A DNA stretch of 64,000 nucleotides from Bacteroidales bacterium (lineage in GTDB: Bacteria > Bacteroidota > Bacteroidia > Bacteroidales > VadinHA17). The notes beneath the pieces were generated by a model. That model saw only the letters and a list, made by a program, of their open reading frames with translations, made no database searches and was not told where the DNA came from. Shown here piece by piece: positions 47,092 through 54,144 of this stretch (position 1 is the stretch's first letter; each line of letters starts with the position of its first letter). Both the position numbers and the translations under genes were made by a program. Location: the NCBI GenBank assembly GCA_003142255.1, contig PLLO01000011.1, positions 248,001-312,000 on the forward strand, read 5' to 3'.

Positions 47092-47658
47092 ATGACGAGC
47101 GACCAGCAGATAATAGAAGGATGCGCAAAGCATGACAGGAAGTCACAGCAGTTGCTGTACGACAAATACTCTCGTTTCCTTCTTGGAGTATGCCTGAGGT
47201 ATGCTTCCGACAAAGCTGAAGCTGAAGATATTTTGCAGGATAGTTTTTTGAAGATATTTTTTAATATAAAAGATTATTCAGGTACAGGTTCTTTCATAGG
47301 CTGGTTAAGAAAAGTTACAGTCAATACGGCTATCACCAATTATCATAAAAATCTGAAATACAGATACCATATTGAAATTGAGGAGTTCGTGTCGGTCGAG
47401 ACAGGTGTTGAAAGCTTTGAGGAGGATTTTTTTACCGCTGATGAGCTTTACAAGGTACTGAATGGGTTGCCTGCCGGTTACAGGATGGTATTCAACCTGT
47501 ATGCAGTTGAAGGTTATAAGCATAAAGAGATAGCAAAGATGCTTGGAATAGATACCAACACTTCTAAATCTCAGTACAGCAGGGCAAAAGCGGTAATAAG
47601 GGACAAACTTGAAAAACTTGGTAAGCTTAAGAACAGATATTCTGAAGATAATAATTGA
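47092..47658 (+). CDS. ECF-type RNA polymerase sigma factor
   Basis: The 188-residue protein has sigma region 2 (about residues 15-85; LLYDKYSRFLLGVCLRYA, DILQDSFLKIF, and GWLRKVTVNTAITNYHKN). Region 4 follows (about 125-180; LPAGYRMVFNLYAVEGYKHK, EIAKMLGIDTNTSKSQYSRA). Extracytoplasmic-function sigma factors are usually held by a membrane anti-sigma factor encoded next door. Here the next gene, 19 bases away, encodes a membrane protein with a short cytoplasmic N-terminus. The region also contains type IX secretion genes, so control of outer-surface proteins is the likely theme. Confidence 0.92.
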   Translation: MTSDQQIIEGCAKHDRKSQQLLYDKYSRFLLGVCLRYASDKAEAEDILQDSFLKIFFNIKDYSGTGSFIGWLRKVTVNTAITNYHKNLKYRYHIEIEEFVSVETGVESFEEDFFTADELYKVLNGLPAGYRMVFNLYAVEGYKHKEIAKMLGIDTNTSKSQYSRAKAVIRDKLEKLGKLKNRYSEDNN

Positions 47659-47677
47659 ATAAACTATTGAATGAATC

Positions 47678-49000
47678 GTGAAAGGGAAAGTTGAAAATAA
47701 GATGTTGAGGGATATTTTCAGGCAAAAGCTTGAAAGCGCTGAAGTTATTCCTTCTCCTGAAGCTGGCGTCAATCTTATGCGCCTAGTCGGCAGGTGGGAG
47801 TTTCTGCGCTTCAATCCATCGCGTTTCAACATCTGGTATGCAGGCGGAATTGCTGTTGCCGGCGCTGCCCTGGCAATTATTCTTGCTTCACCTGTTCATA
47901 AAAAGAATATTTCCGGCCTCTTGAATACCAATACATCAGAAGATATTTCTTCGAAGAAGTCTGATGAAATTCAGTCTTCAGGCAAATACTTTGAACTTGA
48001 GGCTCAGAGCCCTTTAAAAGAAGCGGGCAGGATTGCGAAGAAAACTGCAAGGACTAATACTGTGGCTTCTGCTGAAAAAGCACAATTAGCTATGCCTGGT
48101 TCTTCAATAGTGCCAGCAGGTCAGATAGCTTCTATTAGCGGAAAAGATATTTTCAAAGGTGGAAATCCTGTAACTGACAATCTCAGGAGTCAGAGTCTGG
48201 TTACGGAGAACATAGCTTCTGCCTCAGTTACTGAAGGATGTGCACCTCTTAAGGTATCGTTCAGGAACAAGGTAGTAAATTATGATTCATGCCGCTGGAC
48301 TTTTGGTGACGGTGGCACTTCGTCTGAAAAAAATCCGAAATGGCTCTTTGATATACCGGGAGAGTACATTGTTACACTTTCTGTATTTGGAACCGGAAAC
48401 CTTCATTCTTCTTCATCCCTGACTGTAGTTGTACATGCAGTCCCCAAGGCAAGGTTTGAGTCCTCCCCTGAGAATGCTATCCTGCCAAATGATGAAATCT
48501 CATTTCACAACTACTCTTCTGATGCCGTAAAATACAGGTGGGACTTTGGCGATGGGTCATCATCGGAACTTTTTGAACCAATGCACTCATATAAGAAGTC
48601 AGGCCGGTATAATCTTAAGCTGATTGTTTCAACGGAATTCGGATGCTCCGACTCGGTTATTGTAAAGAATGCATTTTCAGGTTCAGATAATTATATCGAA
48701 TTTCCTAATGCTTTTATCCCCAACCTTAACGGGCCCTCGACAGGATATTATTCGCCAAAGAGCGATGAAGCCTCACAGGTATTTCACCCGGTTTCTTCAA
48801 CCGTTTCTGATTACCAGCTGCGGATTTTTAGCCGCAATGGAATCCTGATTTTTGAAAGCAATGACATTAATATTGGATGGGACGGATATTACAAAGGTAA
48901 TTTGTGTGATCCGGGTGTTTATATATGGAAAGTCCGCGGAAACTACCTGAATGGTGAACCATTTACAAAAATGGGTGATGTCACACTGCTCAAAAACTGA
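47678..49000 (+). CDS. Membrane protein with anti-sigma-like N-terminus, PKD domains and CHU_C-type C-terminus
   Basis: The product has 440 residues from GTG 47678 (an ATG at 47702 would give 432). Residues 1-50 are charged and cytoplasmic-looking (MLRDIFRQKLESAEVIPSPE). One membrane helix follows at about 52-71 and is too far from the start to be a signal peptide. After a ~110-residue linker come two PKD domains (about 185-260, CRWTFGDGG; and 262-335, YRWDFGDGS). Residues ~340-440 match the gliding-motility-associated CHU_C domain: FPNAFIPN, YQLRIFSRNGILIFES, GWDGYYKG, GVYIWKV, and GDVTLLKN at the end. That is a type IX secretion signal of type B on an inner-membrane protein. It is probably the anti-sigma partner of the preceding sigma factor; this is inference from order and topology. 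Confidence 0.8.
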   Translation: MKGKVENKMLRDIFRQKLESAEVIPSPEAGVNLMRLVGRWEFLRFNPSRFNIWYAGGIAVAGAALAIILASPVHKKNISGLLNTNTSEDISSKKSDEIQSSGKYFELEAQSPLKEAGRIAKKTARTNTVASAEKAQLAMPGSSIVPAGQIASISGKDIFKGGNPVTDNLRSQSLVTENIASASVTEGCAPLKVSFRNKVVNYDSCRWTFGDGGTSSEKNPKWLFDIPGEYIVTLSVFGTGNLHSSSSLTVVVHAVPKARFESSPENAILPNDEISFHNYSSDAVKYRWDFGDGSSSELFEPMHSYKKSGRYNLKLIVSTEFGCSDSVIVKNAFSGSDNYIEFPNAFIPNLNGPSTGYYSPKSDEASQVFHPVSSTVSDYQLRIFSRNGILIFESNDINIGWDGYYKGNLCDPGVYIWKVRGNYLNGEPFTKMGDVTLLKN

Positions 49001-49195
49001 TACTGCATTCTAAGATTGCCTCTGAATCGCTATTCCCATTCATCAAATAATTCAGTACATTCATCCAATATTTAACTGTATTCGTTAAAAAATCAGGTGC
49101 CGGGTAACACATTTGGCTCAAAAAAACGTTATATCGTAAGGAATTGTAATTTGATTTAACTATTTTCGTCAAGGTAAACCTATACCGGATAAATC

Positions 49196-50185
49196 TTGCT
49201 AAAAAGAATTATATATATACTCCTTACAGCATTTATCCTATTCACAGATTGTTATGGACAGGATCCGACATTCTCGCAATTTTATGCCAATCCTCTCTAT
49301 CTTGCCCCATCCTTTGCAGGTGCTACCCAGGAGTACAGGATCGGGATGAATTACCGGAACCAGTGGCCTGCAATTCCCGGAGTATTTGAGACGTACAGCA
49401 TTTCATTCGATAAGGCGATGCCTAATTTCAATTCAGGTATCGGTGTCCTTGCTACTTACGATGTTGCAGGTTCAGGTAACTTGAGTACGACGAATATCGG
49501 ATTATTATACTCCTACGATTTTAATATAAACGAAAACTGGCATTTCAGGCCGGGAGTGAATTTTAAGTTCTATTACAGTGGGCTTGATATTGCAAAACTA
49601 ATATTCAACAGTCAGCTTACAGGAAGCGGTACAACGCCTTCCATCTCTCCTCCGCCTTTTGATAATGTCGCCGATGTCGATTTTGCTACATCCTTCCTGG
49701 CATATAATGACACCTACTGGGGAGGCTTTACACTCGATCACCTGCTTGCACCCAAGATATCCTTTTACGGTGGTGATACACATGTTCCGGTTAAGTTCAA
49801 CCTATTCGGCGGAATGCAGCTAATAAAAAAAACAAGGCTGAGGGTCAAGCTTCAGGAAGTGCTTTCAGTAGCTTTGAATTTCCAGGTACAGCAAAAATTC
49901 TACCAAACCGACCTTGGTCTGTATTATTACAAAGATCCGCTTATTTTCGGACTGTGGTACAGGGGAATTCCCTTTGTAACTTCACAGGCCGGCGATGCTG
50001 TCATAGGCCTTGTGGGGATTAAAACTGAACAGCTTCGCATAGGTTATAGCTATGATTTTACAATTTCAAACCTGGTTTCTTCCACCGGCGGGGCTCATGA
50101 GATTTCACTCACTTATGAGTTCAATTCATTCACGATAGGACAGCAGAGAAAAAGAATCAGGGCTATTCCGTGCCCTGAATTCTAG
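49196..50185 (+). CDS. PorP/SprF-family type IX secretion outer-membrane protein
   Basis: The 329-residue protein starts at TTG 49196, which directly gives a signal peptide (MLKRIIYILLTAFILFTDC, cleavage near CYGQ); no ATG is available. DPTFSQFYANPLYLAPSFAG is the hallmark PorP/SprF start, followed by IGMNYRNQWPAIPG and a barrel-like strand pattern through SYDFTISNL and GAHEISLTYEF. SprF-type proteins act with type IX secretion and are needed for cargo carrying CHU_C (type B) C-terminal domains. The preceding gene has exactly such a domain, so the two are probable partners. Confidence 0.92.
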   Translation: MLKRIIYILLTAFILFTDCYGQDPTFSQFYANPLYLAPSFAGATQEYRIGMNYRNQWPAIPGVFETYSISFDKAMPNFNSGIGVLATYDVAGSGNLSTTNIGLLYSYDFNINENWHFRPGVNFKFYYSGLDIAKLIFNSQLTGSGTTPSISPPPFDNVADVDFATSFLAYNDTYWGGFTLDHLLAPKISFYGGDTHVPVKFNLFGGMQLIKKTRLRVKLQEVLSVALNFQVQQKFYQTDLGLYYYKDPLIFGLWYRGIPFVTSQAGDAVIGLVGIKTEQLRIGYSYDFTISNLVSSTGGAHEISLTYEFNSFTIGQQRKRIRAIPCPEF

Positions 50186-50276
50186 AGATCACGGACCCTT
50201 CTTGCTGCGGGATAATTTTACTATATTCCTTTACAATAAATTGCAACACGCAGTAGCCACGTTTGCTTAAATATCT

Positions 50277-50284
50277 TATATTTG
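50277..50284 (+). promoter_or_regulatory. Candidate -7 promoter element for the third Skp-like gene
   Basis: TATATTTG, a full TAnnTTTG match, lies 36 bases before the ATG at 50320. A TTTG at 50262-50265 is closer than the usual -33 distance. Confidence 0.45.
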
Positions 50285-50319
50285 CGGCTGACTATTGTTA
50301 AACAAATATCAAATAACCA

Positions 50320-50910
50320 ATGAAGAAACTTACCATAGCGCTGTTTTCAGTATTATTTCTTGCTGTTGCAGTTCTGTTTTACCTGAATTTCTCTGGAAGT
50401 AAAAAAAGCGGCAAAAACGCCGGCAAAAACAGTGTTCCTTCACAGGGAATTGCTTTTGTGAATATTGATACTGTTATCTATAAGTTCGATATGTTTTTTG
50501 ACAGGAGAGCTGATCTGATGGCAAAACAGAAAAATGCAGAAGCTGAACTTAATTCCAAAGGAAGCCTTTACCAGAAAAACGCAAATGATTATCAGGATAA
50601 GGTCAATAAAGGATTAATAACAAGGGCCGACGCTACTGAAAGGGAAAAAGCCCTCTATCAGCAGCAGCAGGAGCTTGTAACACTCCGCGATAACCTTCAG
50701 TCCAACCTTATGGAAGAAGAACAGGTAATGAACAGGCAGATCGTTGAGTATATCACCTCTTTCCTTGAAGCTAATAAGGCTGACTATAACTACCAGTATA
50801 TTCTTGGTAAAAGCTTCGGAAGTGTAGTACTCTACGGCGATGGAGGACTGGATATTACCCAGAAAGTTCTCGACGCGCTTAATAAAAAGTACCAGGCTGA
50901 GAAAAAATAG
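50320..50910 (+). CDS. OmpH/Skp-family protein with uncleaved-looking membrane anchor
   Basis: The 196-residue protein has an N-terminal hydrophobic stretch (LTIALFSVLFLAVAVLFYL, residues 3-21) with no clear cleavage site after it, then a Lys/Gly/Ser linker. GIAFVNIDTVIYKFDMFFD is the OmpH start, a long coiled coil (about 65-155) follows, and the C-terminal strand FGSVVLYGDGGLDIT ends the fold. It differs from the two Skp-like genes after bamA by its anchor and longer helix. It probably acts as a membrane-tethered periplasmic chaperone. It ends 5 bases before the glycosyltransferase start. Confidence 0.82.
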   Translation: MKKLTIALFSVLFLAVAVLFYLNFSGSKKSGKNAGKNSVPSQGIAFVNIDTVIYKFDMFFDRRADLMAKQKNAEAELNSKGSLYQKNANDYQDKVNKGLITRADATEREKALYQQQQELVTLRDNLQSNLMEEEQVMNRQIVEYITSFLEANKADYNYQYILGKSFGSVVLYGDGGLDITQKVLDALNKKYQAEKK

Positions 50911-50915
50911 CGAAA

Positions 50916-52190
50916 ATGGGTTTTGCCACTTCGTGGCTTGACAAAAGAGCACTATTCCCGGAATTCATTAATGAACCGCCTGATAATCAGACAGGCATAA
51001 TTGTTGTCATTCCTGCTTATAATGAACCGGATATTGCTTATTTGCTTGATTCACTAGTTAAGTGCAATGAACCCGGATGCAAGGTTGAAGTCATAGTTAT
51101 TGTGAATGCACCGGCAGATGCCGGACCTGAGATCAGCCTGAGCAACAAGATTTGTATAAGCAGTATTGAAAGCTGGAAGAGAGAAAACAAAAACTTCTTC
51201 CGGCTTTATTATTTTGATGCAGGCCGGCCTTCAATTAAAGGATGGGGAGTCGGGCTTGCAAGGAAGACTGGGATGGATGAGGCTCTTCGAAGATTTAGCA
51301 GTATCGGGAAACCGGAAGGTATAATTGCAAGCCTTGATGCCGACTGCACAGTGAAAAAAAATTATTTCACGGAACTATTCAGTGAACTTTACGGGAACAG
51401 GCACAATAAAGCCTGTTCAATCTATTTTGAGCATCCGCTTACCGGAAATGATTTTTCTCCGGATATCTATGACTTTATTGTGCAATATGAGCTTCACATG
51501 CGGTATTACATTCAGGGCCTGAAGTACGCAGGATTTCCGTTCGCTTTTCATACGATAGGATCTTCAATGGCAGTCAAAGCTTCATCGTATGAAGCTTGCG
51601 GAGGAATGAACAGGAGGAAGGCCGGCGAAGATTTTTATTTCATCCAGAAGCTGTTGCCGCCTGGCGGTTATTTCGCCCTTAATTCAACCACTGTATATCC
51701 TTCACCTCGTGAATCGTCAAGAGTTCCCTTCGGAACTGGTACTGCAATGAGCAGACTCATGGATTTATCCGGCAAAAACTTTCTGACATATAATATTGAA
51801 GCTTTTAAAGAACTCAGGTACCTATTCAGCTTAACAGGAGAGTTGTACAGGTCTGATAAATCTGAAATTTCCAAAATCCGGAATTCCCTTCCACCCGGGC
51901 TGGAAACATTTTTGCATGAAGATGAATTTCTCGAAGCTGTTACCGAAATAAAAGAAAACACCTCAGGTATCGACTCATTCCGCAAACGATTTTTTGTATG
52001 GTTTAATATGTTCAGGATAATAAAGTACCTGAATCATGTTAGCTCTGGAGTGTTCAATAAACAAGCAGTTATGTATCAGGCACCCATGTTGCTGGAGATT
52101 ATCGGTAAAAAGACCGATTATAAAACCCCTCAGGAATTGCTTGAATGTTACAGATCAATGGAACGGGGGATCAATTATTCTTCCTGGTGA
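50916..52190 (+). CDS. Glycosyltransferase family 2 protein
   Basis: The 424-residue protein has a GT-A fold: IIVVIPAYNEPDIAYLLDSL is the nucleotide-binding start, GWGVGLARKTGMDEAL follows, and ASLDADCTVKKNYF holds the DxD metal motif. AGEDFYFIQKL carries the ED motif near the acceptor site. No transmembrane helix is seen, so it is a soluble or peripheral enzyme. The sugar and acceptor are unknown. Its last 20 bases overlap the convergent divIC-like gene. It follows the Skp-like gene by 5 bases. Confidence 0.85.
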   Translation: MGFATSWLDKRALFPEFINEPPDNQTGIIVVIPAYNEPDIAYLLDSLVKCNEPGCKVEVIVIVNAPADAGPEISLSNKICISSIESWKRENKNFFRLYYFDAGRPSIKGWGVGLARKTGMDEALRRFSSIGKPEGIIASLDADCTVKKNYFTELFSELYGNRHNKACSIYFEHPLTGNDFSPDIYDFIVQYELHMRYYIQGLKYAGFPFAFHTIGSSMAVKASSYEACGGMNRRKAGEDFYFIQKLLPPGGYFALNSTTVYPSPRESSRVPFGTGTAMSRLMDLSGKNFLTYNIEAFKELRYLFSLTGELYRSDKSEISKIRNSLPPGLETFLHEDEFLEAVTEIKENTSGIDSFRKRFFVWFNMFRIIKYLNHVSSGVFNKQAVMYQAPMLLEIIGKKTDYKTPQELLECYRSMERGINYSSW

Positions 52191-52509
52191 TCCTACGATC
52201 CTCAGCAGGGGTAAGAACAATGAACAGATCTTCGTCAGGTTTTTTCATCAGATACTGTTCCCTTCCGAATTTCTCGAGATTGTGATTATCTGTTTTCAGC
52301 TCATTTATCTTCTTCTTATCGGACTCAACCTTATTCAGAAGATATTCGCGGTCTTTCTTAAGCTTGTGCAGCTCACGCATATCACCAACCCTGGAGATCA
52401 GGTTATTCGAGTCCAGAAGCAGGATCCAGACAAAGAATATGAGTATTGTGAGAATATATTTATTCCGGAAAATGGCTGGAACTTTATTTATGAATCTGAA
52501 CCTTAACAT
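52171..52509 (-). CDS. Septum formation initiator, FtsB/DivIC family
   Basis: The 112-residue bitopic protein has a basic N-terminus, one membrane helix (YILTILIFFVWILLLD, about residues 18-33) and a periplasmic coiled coil (LHKLKKDREYLLNKVESDKK). LEKFGREQYLMKKPDEDLFI is the conserved end that binds FtsL/FtsQ partners in the divisome. Size and layout are normal. It lies 26 bases after the ThiS-like gene on the same strand. Confidence 0.88.
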   Translation of the reverse strand: MLRFRFINKVPAIFRNKYILTILIFFVWILLLDSNNLISRVGDMRELHKLKKDREYLLNKVESDKKKINELKTDNHNLEKFGREQYLMKKPDEDLFIVLTPAEDRRITRKNN

Positions 52510-52535
52510 TATAGTACAAATCTACAACTTTTTTA

Positions 52536-52739
52536 TCAACCTCCGCTCATAAGATAAATCATCTGAACATTGTCTCCGTCATGAATTATTGTCGATTCAT
52601 ATTCTTCCCTTGGAATAAGAAGGCCATTGATCTTGACGATCCTCATTTTGTAGGAGAATTTCTTAATCTTCAGCATTTCGCTGACGGATAAATTCTCGCC
52701 TGATAGTTCTTCTTCCCTGTTATTAAGAATTATTTTCAT
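52536..52739 (-). CDS. ThiS/MoaD-like sulfur carrier protein
   Basis: The 67-residue ubiquitin-fold protein ends in MSGG, the di-glycine tail that is adenylated and thiocarboxylated. VKINGLLIPREEYESTIIHD and GDNVQMIYLMSGG match ThiS better than MoaD, which usually ends PPVAGG. Its start overlaps the end of the ThiF-like gene by 4 bases (ATGA), so the pair is translationally coupled. No thiG, thiH or thiC is nearby, while an AOR/molybdopterin island starts 1.4 kb away. Service to the pterin cofactor is therefore a possible alternative role. Confidence 0.85.
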   Translation of the reverse strand: MKIILNNREEELSGENLSVSEMLKIKKFSYKMRIVKINGLLIPREEYESTIIHDGDNVQMIYLMSGG

Positions 52740-53341
52740 TGTCTGAAATAGTCTCTTGTTTTTTTCATAAGTATCTCGATAACAGTGTTAGCCTGCATAT
52801 TTGCTACGATTCCAACTCTCGCGGCCATCGGGGGCATTTCATCACCCGCTGTTGTCGATTCATCGCCGCAGATATACAGCGTCTCGTCGATCTTCCGGAA
52901 TTTTATTGTTTCACTCTTGCCCCAGCCGGCAAGACCAGAACCCATTACCAGGGGAGTTCCCGGCATTCTGGTCTGAACCGTCTCAGCAATCATCTCCTTC
53001 ATATCATCCTTGTCGAATGCCTCTACAATTACATCGCATCCGGCAAAAATCTCAGGAATATTCAGATGATCCAGCATTTCAGCCAGTGCAATTACTGTAA
53101 TATCAGGATTTATCCTGGCAATGTTCTCCTTTAATGCGATAGTTTTAAGCATCCCGACCTGGGAGGTAAAATAATACTGTCGGTTCAGGTTGGCCGGTTC
53201 AATTACATCAAAATCGGAGATTACCAGCGTGCCTACTCCACTTCTGGCGAGGGCAACAGCACAGGTCGAGCCAAGTCCACCTGCGCCGGCTATGCCGACC
53301 CTGAACCCAGAAAGATGATCTTTTATTTCGGAGAACCTCAT
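52736..53341 (-). CDS. ThiF-family (E1-like) sulfur-carrier adenylyltransferase
   Basis: ATG 53341 gives 201 residues; a TTG at 53368 is the longer option. VGIAGAGGLGSTCAVALARSG is the nucleotide loop, SDFDVIEPANLNRQYYF carries the conserved Asp and Arg, and LKENIARINPDI completes the adenylation site. It is the short form that lacks the extra zinc and rhodanese parts of MoeB-type enzymes. It resembles the ThiF family-2 group of anaerobes. It should adenylate the GG tail of the coupled carrier protein. Confidence 0.87.
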   Translation of the reverse strand: MRFSEIKDHLSGFRVGIAGAGGLGSTCAVALARSGVGTLVISDFDVIEPANLNRQYYFTSQVGMLKTIALKENIARINPDITVIALAEMLDHLNIPEIFAGCDVIVEAFDKDDMKEMIAETVQTRMPGTPLVMGSGLAGWGKSETIKFRKIDETLYICGDESTTAGDEMPPMAARVGIVANMQANTVIEILMKKTRDYFRQ

Positions 53342-53391
53342 TTGACCCGTTTTTCGGGATAATAACAAAAATGTACCTTCCAGGGAAACAA

Positions 53392-53883
53392 TTATTTACC
53401 CGGTCCGGTCTTCACACTTACGAGCTCTATATAACACAAAACAGGTGTAGATCCCGGAACAGTATTCGGAAGACCAACAAATCCATAAGCAAGACTCGAA
53501 GGGATCAGTAATTTAGCTTTTCCTCCTGCACGTATAAGCTTCAACCCTTCATTTATTCCTTTGGGATAAGCATCGATTCCAACTACCCATTTATAAGGGA
53601 CTGAAGGAGGTTTATTAAAGTCAAACCAGACATAATCCAGGAACATGGTATGGTACTTTATATAAGCTGTATCACCATCCACTGGCGATATCCCTGTTCC
53701 GGCAACAATTTCATAATAATACAAACCGCTTGGGTACAGAACATAAGTTGTATCCCCAAGAGCTTTTATGAAATCACTTATTTGCTGTCGCTCGTATTTT
53801 TCCTGTGCATTATCGGTCTCACAACCGGTAGTAATAACATTAAAAATCAGGAACAACAGTGATAGTATTTTAAATCCTCGCAT
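53392..53883 (-). CDS. FKBP-type peptidyl-prolyl isomerase lipoprotein
   Basis: The 163-residue protein has a signal with lipobox ending near ITTGC (Cys ~21). About residues 55-160 form the FKBP fold: DTAYIKYHTMFLDYVWFDF, PYKWVVGIDAYPKGINEGLK, RAGGKAKLLIPSSLAYGF, and VLCYIELVSV. The usual FKBP core motifs (EGL-L, G-A-L-IP-LAYG) are kept. It catalyses proline isomerisation in exported proteins. It is 50 bases upstream of the ThiF-like gene on the same strand and diverges from the AOR gene. Confidence 0.88.
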   Translation of the reverse strand: MRGFKILSLLFLIFNVITTGCETDNAQEKYERQQISDFIKALGDTTYVLYPSGLYYYEIVAGTGISPVDGDTAYIKYHTMFLDYVWFDFNKPPSVPYKWVVGIDAYPKGINEGLKLIRAGGKAKLLIPSSLAYGFVGLPNTVPGSTPVLCYIELVSVKTGPGK

Positions 53884-54042
53884 TTGGTTAATAGTATTTA
53901 ATTTCGAAAGATAGTAACCTTTTAGCCTTTTTACAAAGCTACTTTAATTGAACGGATACCTGCCGGAATTATTTTATTTCAGTTGCCCATGCAGCCGGTT
54001 TCCCCTAGCAGTTTATCTCAGTCAGGAATGTGCTGATTATCA

Positions 54043-54070
54043 TTTAAGGAGGAGGTTATAAATGATTTAA
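54043..54070 (+). other. Strong Shine-Dalgarno followed by a two-codon frame upstream of the AOR gene
   Basis: TTTAAGGAGGAGGTTATAA contains the near-complete anti-16S complement TAAGGAGG and is followed by ATG ATT TAA at 54062-54070, a Met-Ile-stop frame. Bacteroidota rarely use such strong sites. It lies upstream of the proposed AOR promoter, so it would only be transcribed from a start further upstream. Confidence 0.3.
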
Positions 54071-54075
54071 GTCAT
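54062..54075. promoter_or_regulatory. Crp/Fnr-like dyad at the AOR promoter
   Basis: ATGAT-TTAA-GTCAT has half-sites that differ at one position. Its centre (54068.5) is about 41.5 bases upstream of the start site expected from the -7 element at 54098-54105. That is the class II activator position for Crp/Fnr-family regulators. It resembles the dyads at 28748 and 46976. Confidence 0.55.
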
Positions 54076-54097
54076 AAGGTCTGTCGTCAAAATAGCT

Positions 54098-54105
54098 TAA
54101 TTTTG
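54098..54105 (+). promoter_or_regulatory. Candidate -7 promoter element for the AOR gene
   Basis: TAATTTTG is a full TAnnTTTG match, 39 bases before the AOR ATG. It has no -33 TTTG, and a Crp/Fnr-like dyad occupies the space just upstream, which points to an activated promoter. Confidence 0.5.
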
Positions 54106-54144
54106 ATCTTATTAGATTTCAACGTCAAATAAACCTGTTTCGTT

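Noticed and set aside
46886-47095. A 69-codon plus-strand frame in the proline dehydrogenase/sigma intergenic region
   Set aside because: It begins inside the antisense of proline dehydrogenase, has no recognisable motif, and covers the dyad and the likely sigma promoter.
53342-53368. TTG start at 53368 for the ThiF-like gene
   Set aside because: The ATG at 53341 gives the normal short ThiF N-terminus; the extra nine residues are not family-like.
53884-54144. A molybdenum- or tungsten-cofactor riboswitch upstream of the AOR gene
   Set aside because: I see no arrangement of stems like the Moco motif, and the proposed promoter leaves a leader of only about 35 bases.
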